Assembly: GCF_964028515.1 (NCBI RefSeq)
Contig: NZ_OZ034788.1
Location: 930,001-994,000 of the forward strand
Length of the DNA stretch: 64,000 bases
Reading direction: 5' to 3'
From: Wolbachia endosymbiont (group B) of Hofmannophila pseudospretella
GTDB taxonomy: Bacteria > Pseudomonadota > Alphaproteobacteria > Rickettsiales > Anaplasmataceae
Shown here: positions 9,580-18,117 of the stretch, piece after piece
How the letters are laid out: every line of letters starts with the position of its first letter
Numbering within the stretch: position 1 is the stretch's first letter
Notes under the pieces: generated by a model
What the model was told of the DNA's origin: nothing
Databases searched by the model: none
What the model saw: the letters and a program-made list of their open reading frames with translations, nothing else
Translations under genes and position numbers: made by a program

Positions 9580-10351
9580 AGATCTAGAATTGTTGAAGTT
9601 CTATCATGAAGTGGGAGTTGATTGCACACTAACTGAAAGTGAAGAGGAAAAAAAAATGGAAAATGAGAGAGCTGCACAATCTTCTGTCATCGAGCAGAAA
9701 AAAGAACAACAAACCATGTTCCCAAGTGACTGGATCATTGAAGCAAGGAAGCTTGCAAGTGAATGTAGTAGTGTAGACGAACTAAGAAGTGCAGTTAAGT
9801 CATTTGAGGGTTGTGAAATAAAAAAAACTGCAACTAATACTGTTTTTTCTGATGGTAATCCGAATGCAAAAATCATGCTTATTGGTGAAGCACCAGGAGC
9901 AAATGAAGACCTGAAAGGCATACCATTTTGTGGTGCAAGCGGAATGCTGCTCGATAAGATGCTCGGTGCAATTAGTCTGGACCGCACTAAGGTGTATATA
10001 AGCAATGCGGTATTTTGGCGTCCACCTGGTAACAGAAAGCCAACTGATCTGGAGCTTGATATGTGCAGACCATTTGTTGAGAAGCACATTGCTCTTATTT
10101 TACCGCAAATTCTGATTTTTGTCGGAGGAATTGCATGTTATAGCCTTCTTGATAACACAAAGACTATATCGAACTTGCGTGGCAGATTTCATACTTATAC
10201 TAACCAATATTTATCTCATTCAATTACTACAGCCGCTATATTTCATCCAGCCTATCTACTTCGTCAACCAGCACAAAAACGCTTAGCTTGGGAAGATTTG
10301 AAGAAGATTAGGGAATATCTTGATAACACCAATAACTACACGGATGTTTAG
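9569..10351 (+). CDS. Uracil-DNA glycosylase, family 4 (alphaproteobacterial form)
   Basis: 260 residues. The UDG family 4 blocks are GEAPGANEDLKGIPFCG (uracil pocket), NAVFWRPPGNRKPT and HPAYLLRQP. An N-terminal ~85-residue extension is charged. The Fe-S cysteines of thermophilic family-4 enzymes are only partly present: FEGC replaces the CxxC pair and VFW replaces the VxC before RPP. I recall this as usual for alphaproteobacterial homologues, so cluster binding is doubtful while glycosylase activity is likely. Older annotations call it a phage-type DNA polymerase. It overlaps def by 11 bp. Confidence 0.88.
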   Translation: MSNEDLELLKFYHEVGVDCTLTESEEEKKMENERAAQSSVIEQKKEQQTMFPSDWIIEARKLASECSSVDELRSAVKSFEGCEIKKTATNTVFSDGNPNAKIMLIGEAPGANEDLKGIPFCGASGMLLDKMLGAISLDRTKVYISNAVFWRPPGNRKPTDLELDMCRPFVEKHIALILPQILIFVGGIACYSLLDNTKTISNLRGRFHTYTNQYLSHSITTAAIFHPAYLLRQPAQKRLAWEDLKKIREYLDNTNNYTDV

Positions 10352-10797
10352 CTTACTACTCGTTATCATCTTAGTACCGGCTAATTGAATTAAATATTGA
10401 AAAATCTACTAAACAGAGAAAAAGGCAAAAGAAAATCTATCAGCTACTACCTATTTTTTTAATTGGCGTTTTTTATTGTGTTAAATCCTTTGATAAGCGC
10501 ATTTTAGCTTATGTGGGTAAAAGTTTTATAAAGACATAGAGTGCACATAGTGCAAAAAATTAAACATCAAGTATATTGAGCTTTTTGTCGTTTTATCTGC
10601 ACAGACTGAAGATAAATAATATATCTTCACCCTTATTTTAAGGAGAATGGCGGAGTCCGTCAAGTAACTCTTGCTGTTGCTATAGCTGCTTGAGTTCCTG
10701 TAATCACAATGTTGGTGCAATGCACGCATGGAATTTTATTTACTCTATAATATGTTGGTTTATAGTAGTACTAATGCAGAAATAAAGGGAGGAGACA
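10352..10797. other. Gene-free intergenic stretch upstream of coq7
   Basis: About 445 bp with no supported gene. Short open frames on both strands lack a start with a ribosome site. One minus-strand frame near 10655-10725 reads like a protein tail (IVITGTQAAIATARVT then stop) but has no visible beginning, so it may be a decayed gene remnant. No RNA fold was recognised. The coq7 promoter should lie at its right end. Confidence 0.35.
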
Positions 10798-11325
10798 TTG
10801 GAAAGCAATATAAAAAAATTGAAAGGAAATTTTTTAGAACAAGCAATTAGAGTAAATCATGCTGGCGAATATGGAGCCATTTGTATTTATTCTGGTCAAA
10901 AATTTATTCTTAAAAAATCTTCCATAATTGACAAAATAATTGAAATGGAGGAGCAGGAAAAAAAACATTTCCACTATTTTAATGAGAAAATCAAGGAGCA
11001 AAGAGTTCGTCCTACTGTTTTGTTGCCAATTTGGCGTGCTTTAGGGGTGTCACTTGGTGTTGTAACTGCTATGATGGGTAAAAAAGCCGCTATGGCTTGC
11101 ACTGCTGCAGTTGAAGAAGTGATCGGAGAGCACTACAAGGAGCAAGTCTTACATTTAGAATATGGGGAATTAAGAGAAACCATAAGTAAGTTTCGTGATG
11201 AGGAGTTAGAACACAGAGATATTGCAATTCAGCACAATGCCGAAAGCGCACTTGGCTACAACGTTTTATCTTTGTTCATAAAAACAAGCTGCAAAGCTGC
11301 TATTTACCTCTCTAAATTGATTTAA
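10798..11325 (+). CDS. coq7: Demethoxyubiquinone hydroxylase (Coq7/UbiF-type di-iron protein)
   Basis: 175 residues. Carboxylate and His ligands of a ferritin-like di-iron centre are in order: HAGEYGAICIY, EMEEQEKKHFHYF (ExxxxxxxxH type), EEVIGEHYKEQ and DEELEHRDIA. Coq7 carries out the penultimate ring hydroxylation of ubiquinone synthesis, consistent with an aerobic respiratory chain. The start is TTG at 10798 with a strong Shine-Dalgarno GGGAGGAG ending 6 bases upstream. There is no ATG start with comparable support. Confidence 0.93.
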   Translation: MESNIKKLKGNFLEQAIRVNHAGEYGAICIYSGQKFILKKSSIIDKIIEMEEQEKKHFHYFNEKIKEQRVRPTVLLPIWRALGVSLGVVTAMMGKKAAMACTAAVEEVIGEHYKEQVLHLEYGELRETISKFRDEELEHRDIAIQHNAESALGYNVLSLFIKTSCKAAIYLSKLI

Positions 11326-11456
11326 TCAATCACTATTTGACAACCAACCACAGTTGCCTTTAGTTCTTGTGCTAATTGCTGCCCCATATCCTCTACTCCA
11401 ATCGAATGCGTATGAATGTTTATAATTAATTTCTTAATTATTATCCTAAAAATACA

Positions 11457-11538
11457 TTAATTTAATTCCCTATTAGAGTTTTCTTGTTGTTGTAAACATG
11501 TTTGCATAAGACTAGTAGATGGAACGTTTTTAATAGTC
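11457..11538 (-). pseudogene. Displaced 3' end of the gene at 12642-13810
   Basis: After removing IS copy 1 and one copy of its 3-bp duplication, this 82-bp segment joins the minus-strand gene starting at 13810 in frame. It restores a C-terminus reading EELTQTIKNVPSTSLMQT and ending NSNRELN, for a total of 416 residues. Without the 3-bp duplication model the frame would not join. The orphaned end has no start of its own. Confidence 0.75.
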
Positions 11539-11541
11539 TGA

Positions 11542-12641
11542 TACCAATTCCCACTATATAAAGAACAGATAGACAATAATGGGAAAGAAGTGATACTAAA
11601 GTAGATAAAATAGAGAGGTATAAATGGCATTAAGGTCAAAACTATTAGACGAAAAAGTTGTAAATTTGGCGAAAGAAATGTTAAAAAAGGTCAGAAATAA
11701 CGCATATGTTTCAAAAAAGTTACAAGCGGTGATAGCAGGAAAAGAAAGTAGTATAAGCGCTGTGGCAAGAATATGTAAAATTTCAAGGACTGCTTTGACT
11801 GAATGGATAAAGCATCTAAAATTTGGTAGAGTAGAAAGATTATTTTCCCCGTCTCAGCGGCGAAGAAAAAGCAAATTAAACAAAAATCAACGTGAGCAAA
11901 TTGAAATATGGGTAGAAAGAAATCCAAATATTACTATTAAGGAAGTGCAAATAAAAATCTCAGAGGAATTTGGCCTAAACATTAGCAAATCAACAGTGCA
12001 CCGTGAGATACAAAGGATGAAGTTTTCTTACATAACACCGAGGCCAATTCACCATAAACAAGATAAAAACAAGCAAGAAGAGTTTAAAAAATACTTCAAT
12101 AAAATAGTCAATTCCCACCCTGAAAAGGAGGTATTTTTTTGATGAATCACGATTTGGAACTCATTCAAAAATCGGACACGGATGGTTTAAAAAAGGGGTC
12201 AGAACACAGGTTAAAATGAAAATTGGTAGACAAAATTTCTATATCTACAGTGCGGTAAATCCAAGAAGTGGTAAGAAAATTAGCCTACTTGCTCCATATG
12301 TAAACACTGATTGTATGAATATATTTCTGGAGCAGATGTCGAAAGATTTAGGCACGAAAGAAGCCTTTCTTGTAATGGATTGTGCAAGTTGGCATAGATC
12401 AAAAAGTTTGAAAATTCAGGAAAACATTACCATCATATACTTGCCTCCTTATTCACCGGAACTGAATCCTGTTGAAAGGTTGTGGCAATATATCAAATAC
12501 AATACTTTACGCAATAGTATCTACGATACCATAGGTTTACTTGAAGATGTTTTGTGTAATTTTATTGTCAATATTTCCAGTACTACTATTAAACGAGTTT
12601 GTAATGTTTCTTATTTGTTCGGTCAGTAATGGATTTTGGTA
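11542..12641 (+). mobile_element. IS630-family insertion sequence, copy 1
   Basis: 1100 bp, beginning TACCAATTCCC and ending TGGATTTTGGTA. The terminal inverted repeats are imperfect, 16 of 25 positions matching. Flanking direct repeats are TGA at 11539-11541 and 12642-12644. It sits in the 3' end of an unrecognised minus-strand gene. It is near-identical to four other copies in the window, so spread was recent. Confidence 0.93.
11624..12629 (+). CDS. IS630-family transposase, two frames joined by +1 frameshift
   Basis: The first frame (11624-12142, 172 residues) has an N-terminal helix-turn-helix (SSISAVARICKISRTALTEW) and a second HTH-like region (ITIKEVQIKISEEFGLNISK). It stops at TGA in AAGGAGGTATTTTTTTGAT. 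Skipping one T continues as FFDESRFGTHSKIGHGWF into the second frame (open to 12629). The second acidic block VMDCASWHRS and the third block LPPYSPELNPVERLW follow, giving a complete DDE enzyme of 334 residues. The first acidic residue (Asp 173) is only made after frameshifting. Confidence 0.9.
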
Positions 12642-13810
12642 TGAGTTAACTCCTCAGGAATATTTTCAAAACTCTTGCCCATAACTTCTAAAACACTTTT
12701 CCCCTGTATAAGACAATTCCCTCCAAAGCTTGATTTGTTTTCTAACTTGCTAAACCTTATTTTGCTTTTCTCATCAATTTCTACTACCATTTTGTTACCA
12801 TCTTTCCGTAGATAAATACTAATCTCTCCTATTTTAGTAGTAAAAAATATTTCAATACCACCTTTTAAGATATCTGTGTAATTTCTTTTTCCATCTTCTG
12901 TAATTTCAACTTTTACTATACTTTCCTTAATCTGAAATATGCCAACTTCTAAATCCTTAGCTTTTTCATTATTTAAAGTTCTTGCAGTTTTAACAATACT
13001 ACCTTGTGGATACTTAATATAAAAATATTTATTATCTACTTCTACTTCAAGATCATATTTATCAATTTGCTTGTTATTTTCTTTCACAATACCTTCAAAT
13101 GCTAGACCCTCTAGCATTTTTTTCTTACTCTTACATTGTTCGTTAAGATCATTTAAATAATTAGAGCCGTAATATCCGCCTTCAATATCGCTATAAAAAG
13201 ATAATCCTTTTTCTACCCCACCTTTTAACACTAAATTACGAGTGATCTTTTGTATGATATTTTTTGTAGTTGAATTGTGTGGATTTGCATGAAAGCGATT
13301 AATTAATTCTTCCATTTTTTCAAATATAAAATTTGTTACAGTCTTATTATCCTTACCGTAATATGAGTTTAATCTTATTCCTTGATTTAAATAACCCTCT
13401 ATTGTGCGTTCCATGTACTTTAAAACGCTTTCTTGCTCATCGTGTTCTGTTATACCTTTTATCATCTCATCACAAAATTTTTTAACTAGAATTTGTTCAT
13501 CTGTAGTCAATGGTATTTGCAATTTCGTAAAAGATGAGTCTCGCTCAAAAAGATAAATTATTGACAATTCCTCTGCTCTTTTAATAAAGTCATAATTCCT
13601 TAGATATTCTGCAATATCTTTGTTTTTTGCGTACCTTTTCTTGGTTAAATCCATATGCCTATCTTTACGACTTATAGTCGGTAATTTTGGATTTGATGAA
13701 TTACTCTGTTGACTATTGAAGAAGCTGTTAGAGAACTGTTCAGGCTCTAAAATAAGATTACTTTCACCTTGTTTACCTACTTGATTTAACATATTATATA
13801 CCATAACCAC
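12642..13810 (-). pseudogene. Unrecognised Wolbachia-type protein, C-terminus cut by IS copy 1
   Basis: As it stands the frame reads 389 native residues, then a few IS-encoded residues (TKIHY) and a stop at 12623. The reconstructed gene (13810 to 12642 joined to 11538-11457) has 416 residues. It is hydrophilic, with no signal peptide or membrane segment. The region YFYIKYPQGSIVKTARTL near residue 265, then EDGKRNYTDILKGGIEIFF, resembles the protein at 42 kb (CYFVKYPAGCTVIPTKLL then DGKYHDIKGSVIMTF), suggesting a shared domain of unknown function. The start is uncertain: GTG 13810, ATG 13804 or ATG 13792. Loss of only 27 residues may leave function intact. Confidence 0.6.
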
Positions 13811-13991
13811 TAAAACTTTTTAGTGACTACTTCAATACATAGATAAGTCAATAAAAATATCTTTTTCTCTTCAGTGCTAAAAAATTGTCAAAAATCTCAA
13901 AATTGGTTAATTGCATATAACCTACTTTCTGGTATACATCAAAACTACTGTAGAAAGCTTCAACTTTGAAAGGGATTAACAAATAAAACTC

Positions 13992-14018
13992 TTGTACTTT
14001 GCCTCTACTAAAGTACAA
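13992..14018 (+). promoter_or_regulatory. Hairpin in the purF leader
   Basis: TTGTACTTT and AAAGTACAA form a 9-bp perfect stem with a 9-nt loop, ending 23 bases before the purF ATG. It could be an upstream terminator or a leader control element. Nothing resembling the purine riboswitch core was found. Confidence 0.35.
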
Positions 14019-14041
14019 TCAGGCTTTATTTAATATTTTTC

Positions 14042-15427
14042 ATGCTTGATGAAGTACATGAGGAGTGTGGGGTATTTGGCATAAGTTACAACCAAAGTGC
14101 TGCTTTTAACTCTATACTTGCTCTCCACGCTTTGCAGCATAGAGGTCAAGAGTCTTTTGGCGTAGTAACCAGTAACAACGATAAGCTGCACTCTTATCAC
14201 TTTCAAGGTCAAGTGAGCAGTGTATTTGATGATATAGATGAAATAAAGAAATCCTTACCTGGAGATTGTGCAATAGGTCATGTTCGATACTCAACAAGTG
14301 GTAGTAAATTTGGAGTGCAGCCCATATTTGGCAAAAGTGGCAAATTTGGGGATTTTGCCATAGCACATAATGGTAATTTAATTAATATTTCTCCGATACG
14401 CGAACAATTAATTAAACAAGAGTGCGTTTTTCAGTCAGATATTGATACAGAAGTAGTAGTGCATCTGACAGCAAGTGGTGAAAAAGATAGCTTTTTAGAG
14501 AGTTTTATATATGCATTAAAGCAAATACAAGGTGCTTATTCTTTTGTGGCAATCAATCAAGAAGTAGTTATTGGAGTACGTGATCCATCTGGAATCAGGC
14601 CTCTTGTTTTAGGAAAGTTAAACGATTCTTACGTTCTTGCATCTGAAACTTGTGCTCTTGATATAATAAATGCAGAGTTTATTAGAGAAATAGAACCAGG
14701 CGAATTAGTTACCATCAGTTCGGATAGTAAGCTAGCCTCAATGTTTCCTTTCCCACAGCAAAAATCAAGTTTTTGTATTTTTGAATACGTTTACTTCTCG
14801 AGACCAGACAGCATAATGGAGAATAGGTCCATATATGATATAAGAAAAGAAATAGGAAGAATACTTGCAGAAGAGAGCCCACCAAAAAACAATGTAGATA
14901 TGGTTGTACCAATACCTGATTCTGGAATACCTGCAGCTATTGGATATGCAAAGCATTCAGGATTACCTATGGAACTGGGGATAATTCGTAATCATTACAT
15001 AGGAAGAACTTTTATACAACCAACTGCTGAAGTACGTAAAGTTAGAATAAAATTAAAATTCAATGCTAATAAGCACACTTTGAAAGGTAAAAACATAATT
15101 TTAATAGATGATAGTATAGTGCGTGGTAGTACGTTAACAAACATAATAGTTATGCTAAAAGATGCAGGAGTAAAAGAGATTCACCTCAAAATTTCAAGTC
15201 CACCAATTAAGCATTCTTGTTTTTATGGAATAGATACGCCAGAGTGCAAAGATTTAATTGCTGCAAATAAATCTGTAGAGGAAATTAAGGAAATTATAGG
15301 AGTAAATAGCTTAGCCTTCTTGAGTATTAATGGATTATACAGGGCTGTTAAAGAAGAAAAACGTAACAATGCTACACCGCAATATTGTGATGCTTGCTTC
15401 ACTGGTGACTACCCAATTGGTAAGTAA
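14042..15427 (+). CDS. purF: Amidophosphoribosyltransferase
   Basis: 461 residues. This is the first committed enzyme of purine synthesis (PRPP + Gln to phosphoribosylamine). The N-terminal Ntn glutaminase is marked by Cys 9 (EECGVFGI), preceded by an 8-residue segment expected to be cleaved, then HVRYSTSG and AHNGNLIN. The C-terminal PRTase has the PRPP loop IILIDDSIVRGST. C-terminal Cys residues (YCDACF) are conserved in the B. subtilis-type enzyme with an Fe-S cluster, but I cannot confirm all ligands. The start is ATG at 14042. Confidence 0.96.
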   Translation: MLDEVHEECGVFGISYNQSAAFNSILALHALQHRGQESFGVVTSNNDKLHSYHFQGQVSSVFDDIDEIKKSLPGDCAIGHVRYSTSGSKFGVQPIFGKSGKFGDFAIAHNGNLINISPIREQLIKQECVFQSDIDTEVVVHLTASGEKDSFLESFIYALKQIQGAYSFVAINQEVVIGVRDPSGIRPLVLGKLNDSYVLASETCALDIINAEFIREIEPGELVTISSDSKLASMFPFPQQKSSFCIFEYVYFSRPDSIMENRSIYDIRKEIGRILAEESPPKNNVDMVVPIPDSGIPAAIGYAKHSGLPMELGIIRNHYIGRTFIQPTAEVRKVRIKLKFNANKHTLKGKNIILIDDSIVRGSTLTNIIVMLKDAGVKEIHLKISSPPIKHSCFYGIDTPECKDLIAANKSVEEIKEIIGVNSLAFLSINGLYRAVKEEKRNNATPQYCDACFTGDYPIGK

Positions 15428-15589
15428 TCTATTATTAATGAAGGTGAGGTTTTTTCTATATTACATTAACACTTTTAAAAATAGGTTTTTTGCATAACCA
15501 TATAGTTTTTGCCTGGGCGTCATTTGAGTGAAAACTACTTTACAAATTTCGTCATTCCCTTTACTATGATAATAAGAGTATTTATCATT

Positions 15590-15800
15590 ATTTTTGATCT
15601 GCAGGTTCAATTACAAAATCAGTAAAAAACTCAAATATTTATTGGCAAATTACACAAAAATTATAGCGGCTTTTTTTATTTTTTCTACATTCAGCCAAAA
15701 CGCGCTTGTTAGGACATTATTACAACGCCAATTTACATTATTAAAACTCTTCACACGGGGATTCTTTTGCCTTTTTTCTTCATTTGGTAAATTTCTTAAT
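15590..15800 (+). repeat. Dispersed intergenic repeat R1
   Basis: Matches 38012-38203 and, over its first ~80 bp, 27048-27125. Shared blocks include ATTTATTGGCA, ATTATAGCGGC, CAGCCAAAACGCGCTTGTTAG, TTTACATTATTAAAACTC and GGGATTCTTTTGCC. Divergence between copies is moderate, so they are older than the IS630 copies. Confidence 0.75.
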
Positions 15801-15823
15801 ATTTATAGCAAAAAGAGCACAGA

Positions 15824-15854
15824 TGTCATTCCAGTGCTTGACACTGGGATGACA
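15824..15854. repeat. Palindromic intergenic element
   Basis: TGTCATTCCAGTG, loop CTTGA, CACTGGGATGACA: a 13-bp stem with one G-T pair. The same core (CCAGTGCTTGACAC / CACTGGGATGACA) recurs near 38226-38350 and 52101-52215. It fits the Wolbachia palindromic element type. Confidence 0.7.
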
Positions 15855-15913
15855 ACGGAGGGACTACTCGAATAACACCTTTATGGTGGCTTAAGTCACA
15901 AGTTCGTGCAGTA

Positions 15914-15938
15914 ATGGTGCTCCTTAAAGAAGCACCAT
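15914..15938. terminator. Hairpin between purF region and VirB2-like gene
   Basis: ATGGTGCT and AGCACCAT form an 8-bp stem with a 9-nt interior loop, 30 bases past the minus-strand VirB2-like stop. No clean T tract follows in that direction, so it may be a weak or bidirectional terminator. Confidence 0.4.
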
Positions 15939-15967
15939 TTGCTAATGTTTTTCTGAAATTTTAGTGC

Positions 15968-16306
15968 CTAGCGGCAGCTATTTGATGTTGCATCCCATGT
16001 TTGACCACTAGGGCAAGTTGGGGTTGTACTACTAGTTGTACATGCATCTTTTCCTGTTATTGCTTTCACAACTGCAGGAGCGCCAAAAAACACAGCAGTG
16101 AACGCACCGAGTGCAAAAAGCGCTGGCCACGGCATTCTGCCAAATATTGCAAGCAATGCTGCACCTATTATCACTATCGTGATCATTGGTCCACCCAAAC
16201 TGTGAGTATAGCTCACTATTTTACATATCACTGCTGATGTTTCATCAGCATGTACATCAAACGCAAAGGAAAGAATTAAAGCTACAAGTAGAAGAAAGTT
16301 TTTCAT
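15968..16306 (-). CDS. TrbC/VirB2-family type IV secretion pilin-like protein
   Basis: 112 residues. The N-terminal signal peptide MKNFLLLVALILSFAFDVHA probably is cleaved after HADE/ADE. Two membrane segments follow (PMITIVIIGAALLAIFG and WPALFALGAFTAVFFGAPAVV), with the glycine-rich short loop between them usual in TrbC/VirB2 pilins. The tail has paired Cys (DACTTSSTTPTCPSGQTWD...SC). It stands alone, without other vir genes nearby, as is usual for Rickettsiales virB2. VirB2 forms the T4SS pilus or channel lining. AGGCATA lies just upstream of the ATG at 16306. Confidence 0.8.
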   Translation of the reverse strand: MKNFLLLVALILSFAFDVHADETSAVICKIVSYTHSLGGPMITIVIIGAALLAIFGRMPWPALFALGAFTAVFFGAPAVVKAITGKDACTTSSTTPTCPSGQTWDATSNSCR

Positions 16307-16434
16307 TATGCCTCCGTATTTAACGCTGGATTATCCTTCACTTTGATTAAATTTAAGTAAACGGTGAGGATTTTTTACTTAAAAGTATGCTTTATTTCAT
16401 TTAGAATACTTTTCTTAGTTTATTTATATTACAA

Positions 16435-17250
16435 GTGCTACAGAAATTTTATAGTATCGTTTATTGCCTTTATCGTGCTTTAATTGACACAATTTATAAT
16501 GATGGAGTGGAGCATGCAGGGTATCTATCATTTTTAATCCTGTTATCAATATTTCCTTTTCTTATTGTTTTAATAGCCATGGCATCAACGTTCGTAAATT
16601 TCTTAGATCAATACAATGTCGGCTGGGCATTTATTATTGATAACATGCCACAGGATATTTTATCATCTTTGATGCCACGTATTAGGGAGATAATATCAGG
16701 CCCTCCGCAAAGCTTATTAACCTTGGCAATTGTAGGCGCTGTTTGGACTGCCTCATCGACAATTGAAGGATTTAGAACGATATTGAATAAGGCCTATAAA
16801 GTTCCGGTTTCATCGCCTTATATATGGAGAAGGGTGCTCAGTATATTACAATTTTTAGTAATTACGCTTGTTACAACTCTGACTATAGTATTTTTTACAT
16901 TAGTGCCAATGTTAATTGATTTTTCTTACCAAGGGCTAAGTTATACTAGATATTTACTTATTGAGTTTCTGCTTTTTACTATAGTATCTTGGCTATATTT
17001 CACATTGCCAAACATAAAACAAAACTTATCAGACGTATTTCCCGGATCTTGTGTGGCTGTTATTCTTTGGACGATCTCTGCTTCAGCTTTCAAGCAATAC
17101 TTAAAAGCTTCTTTTGACCAACTGAATTTGATATATGGAAGCTTAGGTGGTGTGGTAGTATCGTTACTATTTTTTTATGTGCTAAGTTTGATTTTTATAT
17201 ATGGAGCAAAATTTAATTTTCAGCTAAAATATTTCAATGGATCTTGCTAA
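16435..17250 (+). CDS. YihY/BrkB family inner-membrane protein
   Basis: 271 residues with about six membrane segments. Family blocks are HAGYLSFLILLSIFPFLIVLIA near the N-terminus, WTASSTIEGFRTILNKAY in the middle, and YGSLGGVVVSLLFFYVLSLIFIYGAKFN near the end. Once called RNase BN by mistake; its molecular function is unknown. The start is GTG at 16435 with no better in-frame ATG at the N-terminus. It lies just upstream of the SDR gene, probably in one operon. Confidence 0.88.
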   Translation: MLQKFYSIVYCLYRALIDTIYNDGVEHAGYLSFLILLSIFPFLIVLIAMASTFVNFLDQYNVGWAFIIDNMPQDILSSLMPRIREIISGPPQSLLTLAIVGAVWTASSTIEGFRTILNKAYKVPVSSPYIWRRVLSILQFLVITLVTTLTIVFFTLVPMLIDFSYQGLSYTRYLLIEFLLFTIVSWLYFTLPNIKQNLSDVFPGSCVAVILWTISASAFKQYLKASFDQLNLIYGSLGGVVVSLLFFYVLSLIFIYGAKFNFQLKYFNGSC

Positions 17251-17260
17251 GGAGAAAGAA

Positions 17261-18001
17261 ATGGGTGACTTAGAAGGTAAAATAGCTTTAATTACCGGAG
17301 CTTCAGGTGGAATAGGCTCTTCTGTTGCAAAAAGATTTGTAAAAGAAGGTGCATGTGTAATTCTGATTTCCAGATCTCTTGATAATCTCAAGCCATTGTA
17401 TAACGAAATTGAAGAGCTTAAAGAAGGCTCTGTGAAACTAATTCAACTTGATCTTTTGGACTTTGAAAACGTAGAAAAACTGGCAAATATGATAGAAAGC
17501 CCAAAATTATCAGAATCTGGAACACTTGATATACTGATTACATGCACTGAAATTTTAGGTAAGTTGAGCTCTGTTCATGATTGTGAGCTTGAAGATCTAC
17601 AGAACGTAATGAACACAAATTTTACTGCCAGTTGGTACTTGCTAAAAAATTTGGGTCCAATACTAAAAAAGTCTAATGCTGGAAGAGCGATATTCATGAC
17701 CTCAGAGATAACACTTTCTCCTTCCTCTTATCCATATTGGGTACCATATGCTGCAAGTAAGGCTGCGCTAGAAGCAATGGTGAAGATGTATGCATCTGAG
17801 ACAAAGCATACGAACTTATGCATAAATGCCGTGTATTCGGAAGGGCCTATCGATAGTGAAATGTATAAGCAAGCATTTTTGGGAAAAGATATATCTGAAT
17901 TAGTATCGCCTGAGAAGTTAACAAATAAATTCGTAGAGTTGGCTTCTGATGACTGCAGTATATCAGGACAAATCTTGCCATTAAGTAAATCTCCCGAATA
18001 A
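17261..18001 (+). CDS. Short-chain dehydrogenase/reductase
   Basis: 246 residues, NAD(P)-binding Rossmann fold. TGASGGIG is near residue 12 and the active-site Tyr/Lys lie in YAASK after a Ser-rich stretch (SEITLSPSS). I chose ATG 17261 because AAGGAG sits 6 bases upstream. An ATG at 17237 is in frame but inside the preceding gene and lacks such a site. Substrate unknown: it is not clearly FabG, as the usual NAG/N motif reads TCTEILG. Confidence 0.85.
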   Translation: MGDLEGKIALITGASGGIGSSVAKRFVKEGACVILISRSLDNLKPLYNEIEELKEGSVKLIQLDLLDFENVEKLANMIESPKLSESGTLDILITCTEILGKLSSVHDCELEDLQNVMNTNFTASWYLLKNLGPILKKSNAGRAIFMTSEITLSPSSYPYWVPYAASKAALEAMVKMYASETKHTNLCINAVYSEGPIDSEMYKQAFLGKDISELVSPEKLTNKFVELASDDCSISGQILPLSKSPE

Positions 18002-18117
18002 ATTACCATAGTATCTGCAAAGATACCGTTAAGCCTAAAGGTAGTTAGGTTTAATAAAAATTCACATACACAGGAAAGATTGGTAACATTATTTGAGACG
18101 AGACTATTATTGTAATT

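Larger units (their letters stand above)
15428..15913. other. Intergenic region dominated by repeats
   Basis: About 490 bp after purF with no supported gene. It contains dispersed repeat R1 (15590-15800) and a palindromic element (15824-15854). An open frame across R1 encodes low-complexity hydrophobic sequence and is shared only with the other repeat copies, so I do not call it a gene. Confidence 0.5.

Noticed and set aside
10526..10729. 67-codon minus-strand open frame upstream of coq7
   Set aside because: No ribosome site, low-complexity Ser/Tyr-rich product, and another frame over the same bases looks more protein-like; called intergenic.
11542..12641. Canonical TA target duplication for the IS630 copies
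   Set aside because: A TA-only duplication leaves recF and the 12-kb gene out of frame, and the known empty site of copy 4 has no TA at the junction.
15594..15875. 93-codon open frame after purF
   Set aside because: Runs through dispersed repeat R1 and a palindromic element; the product matches only the repeat copy at 38 kb, which carries indels.
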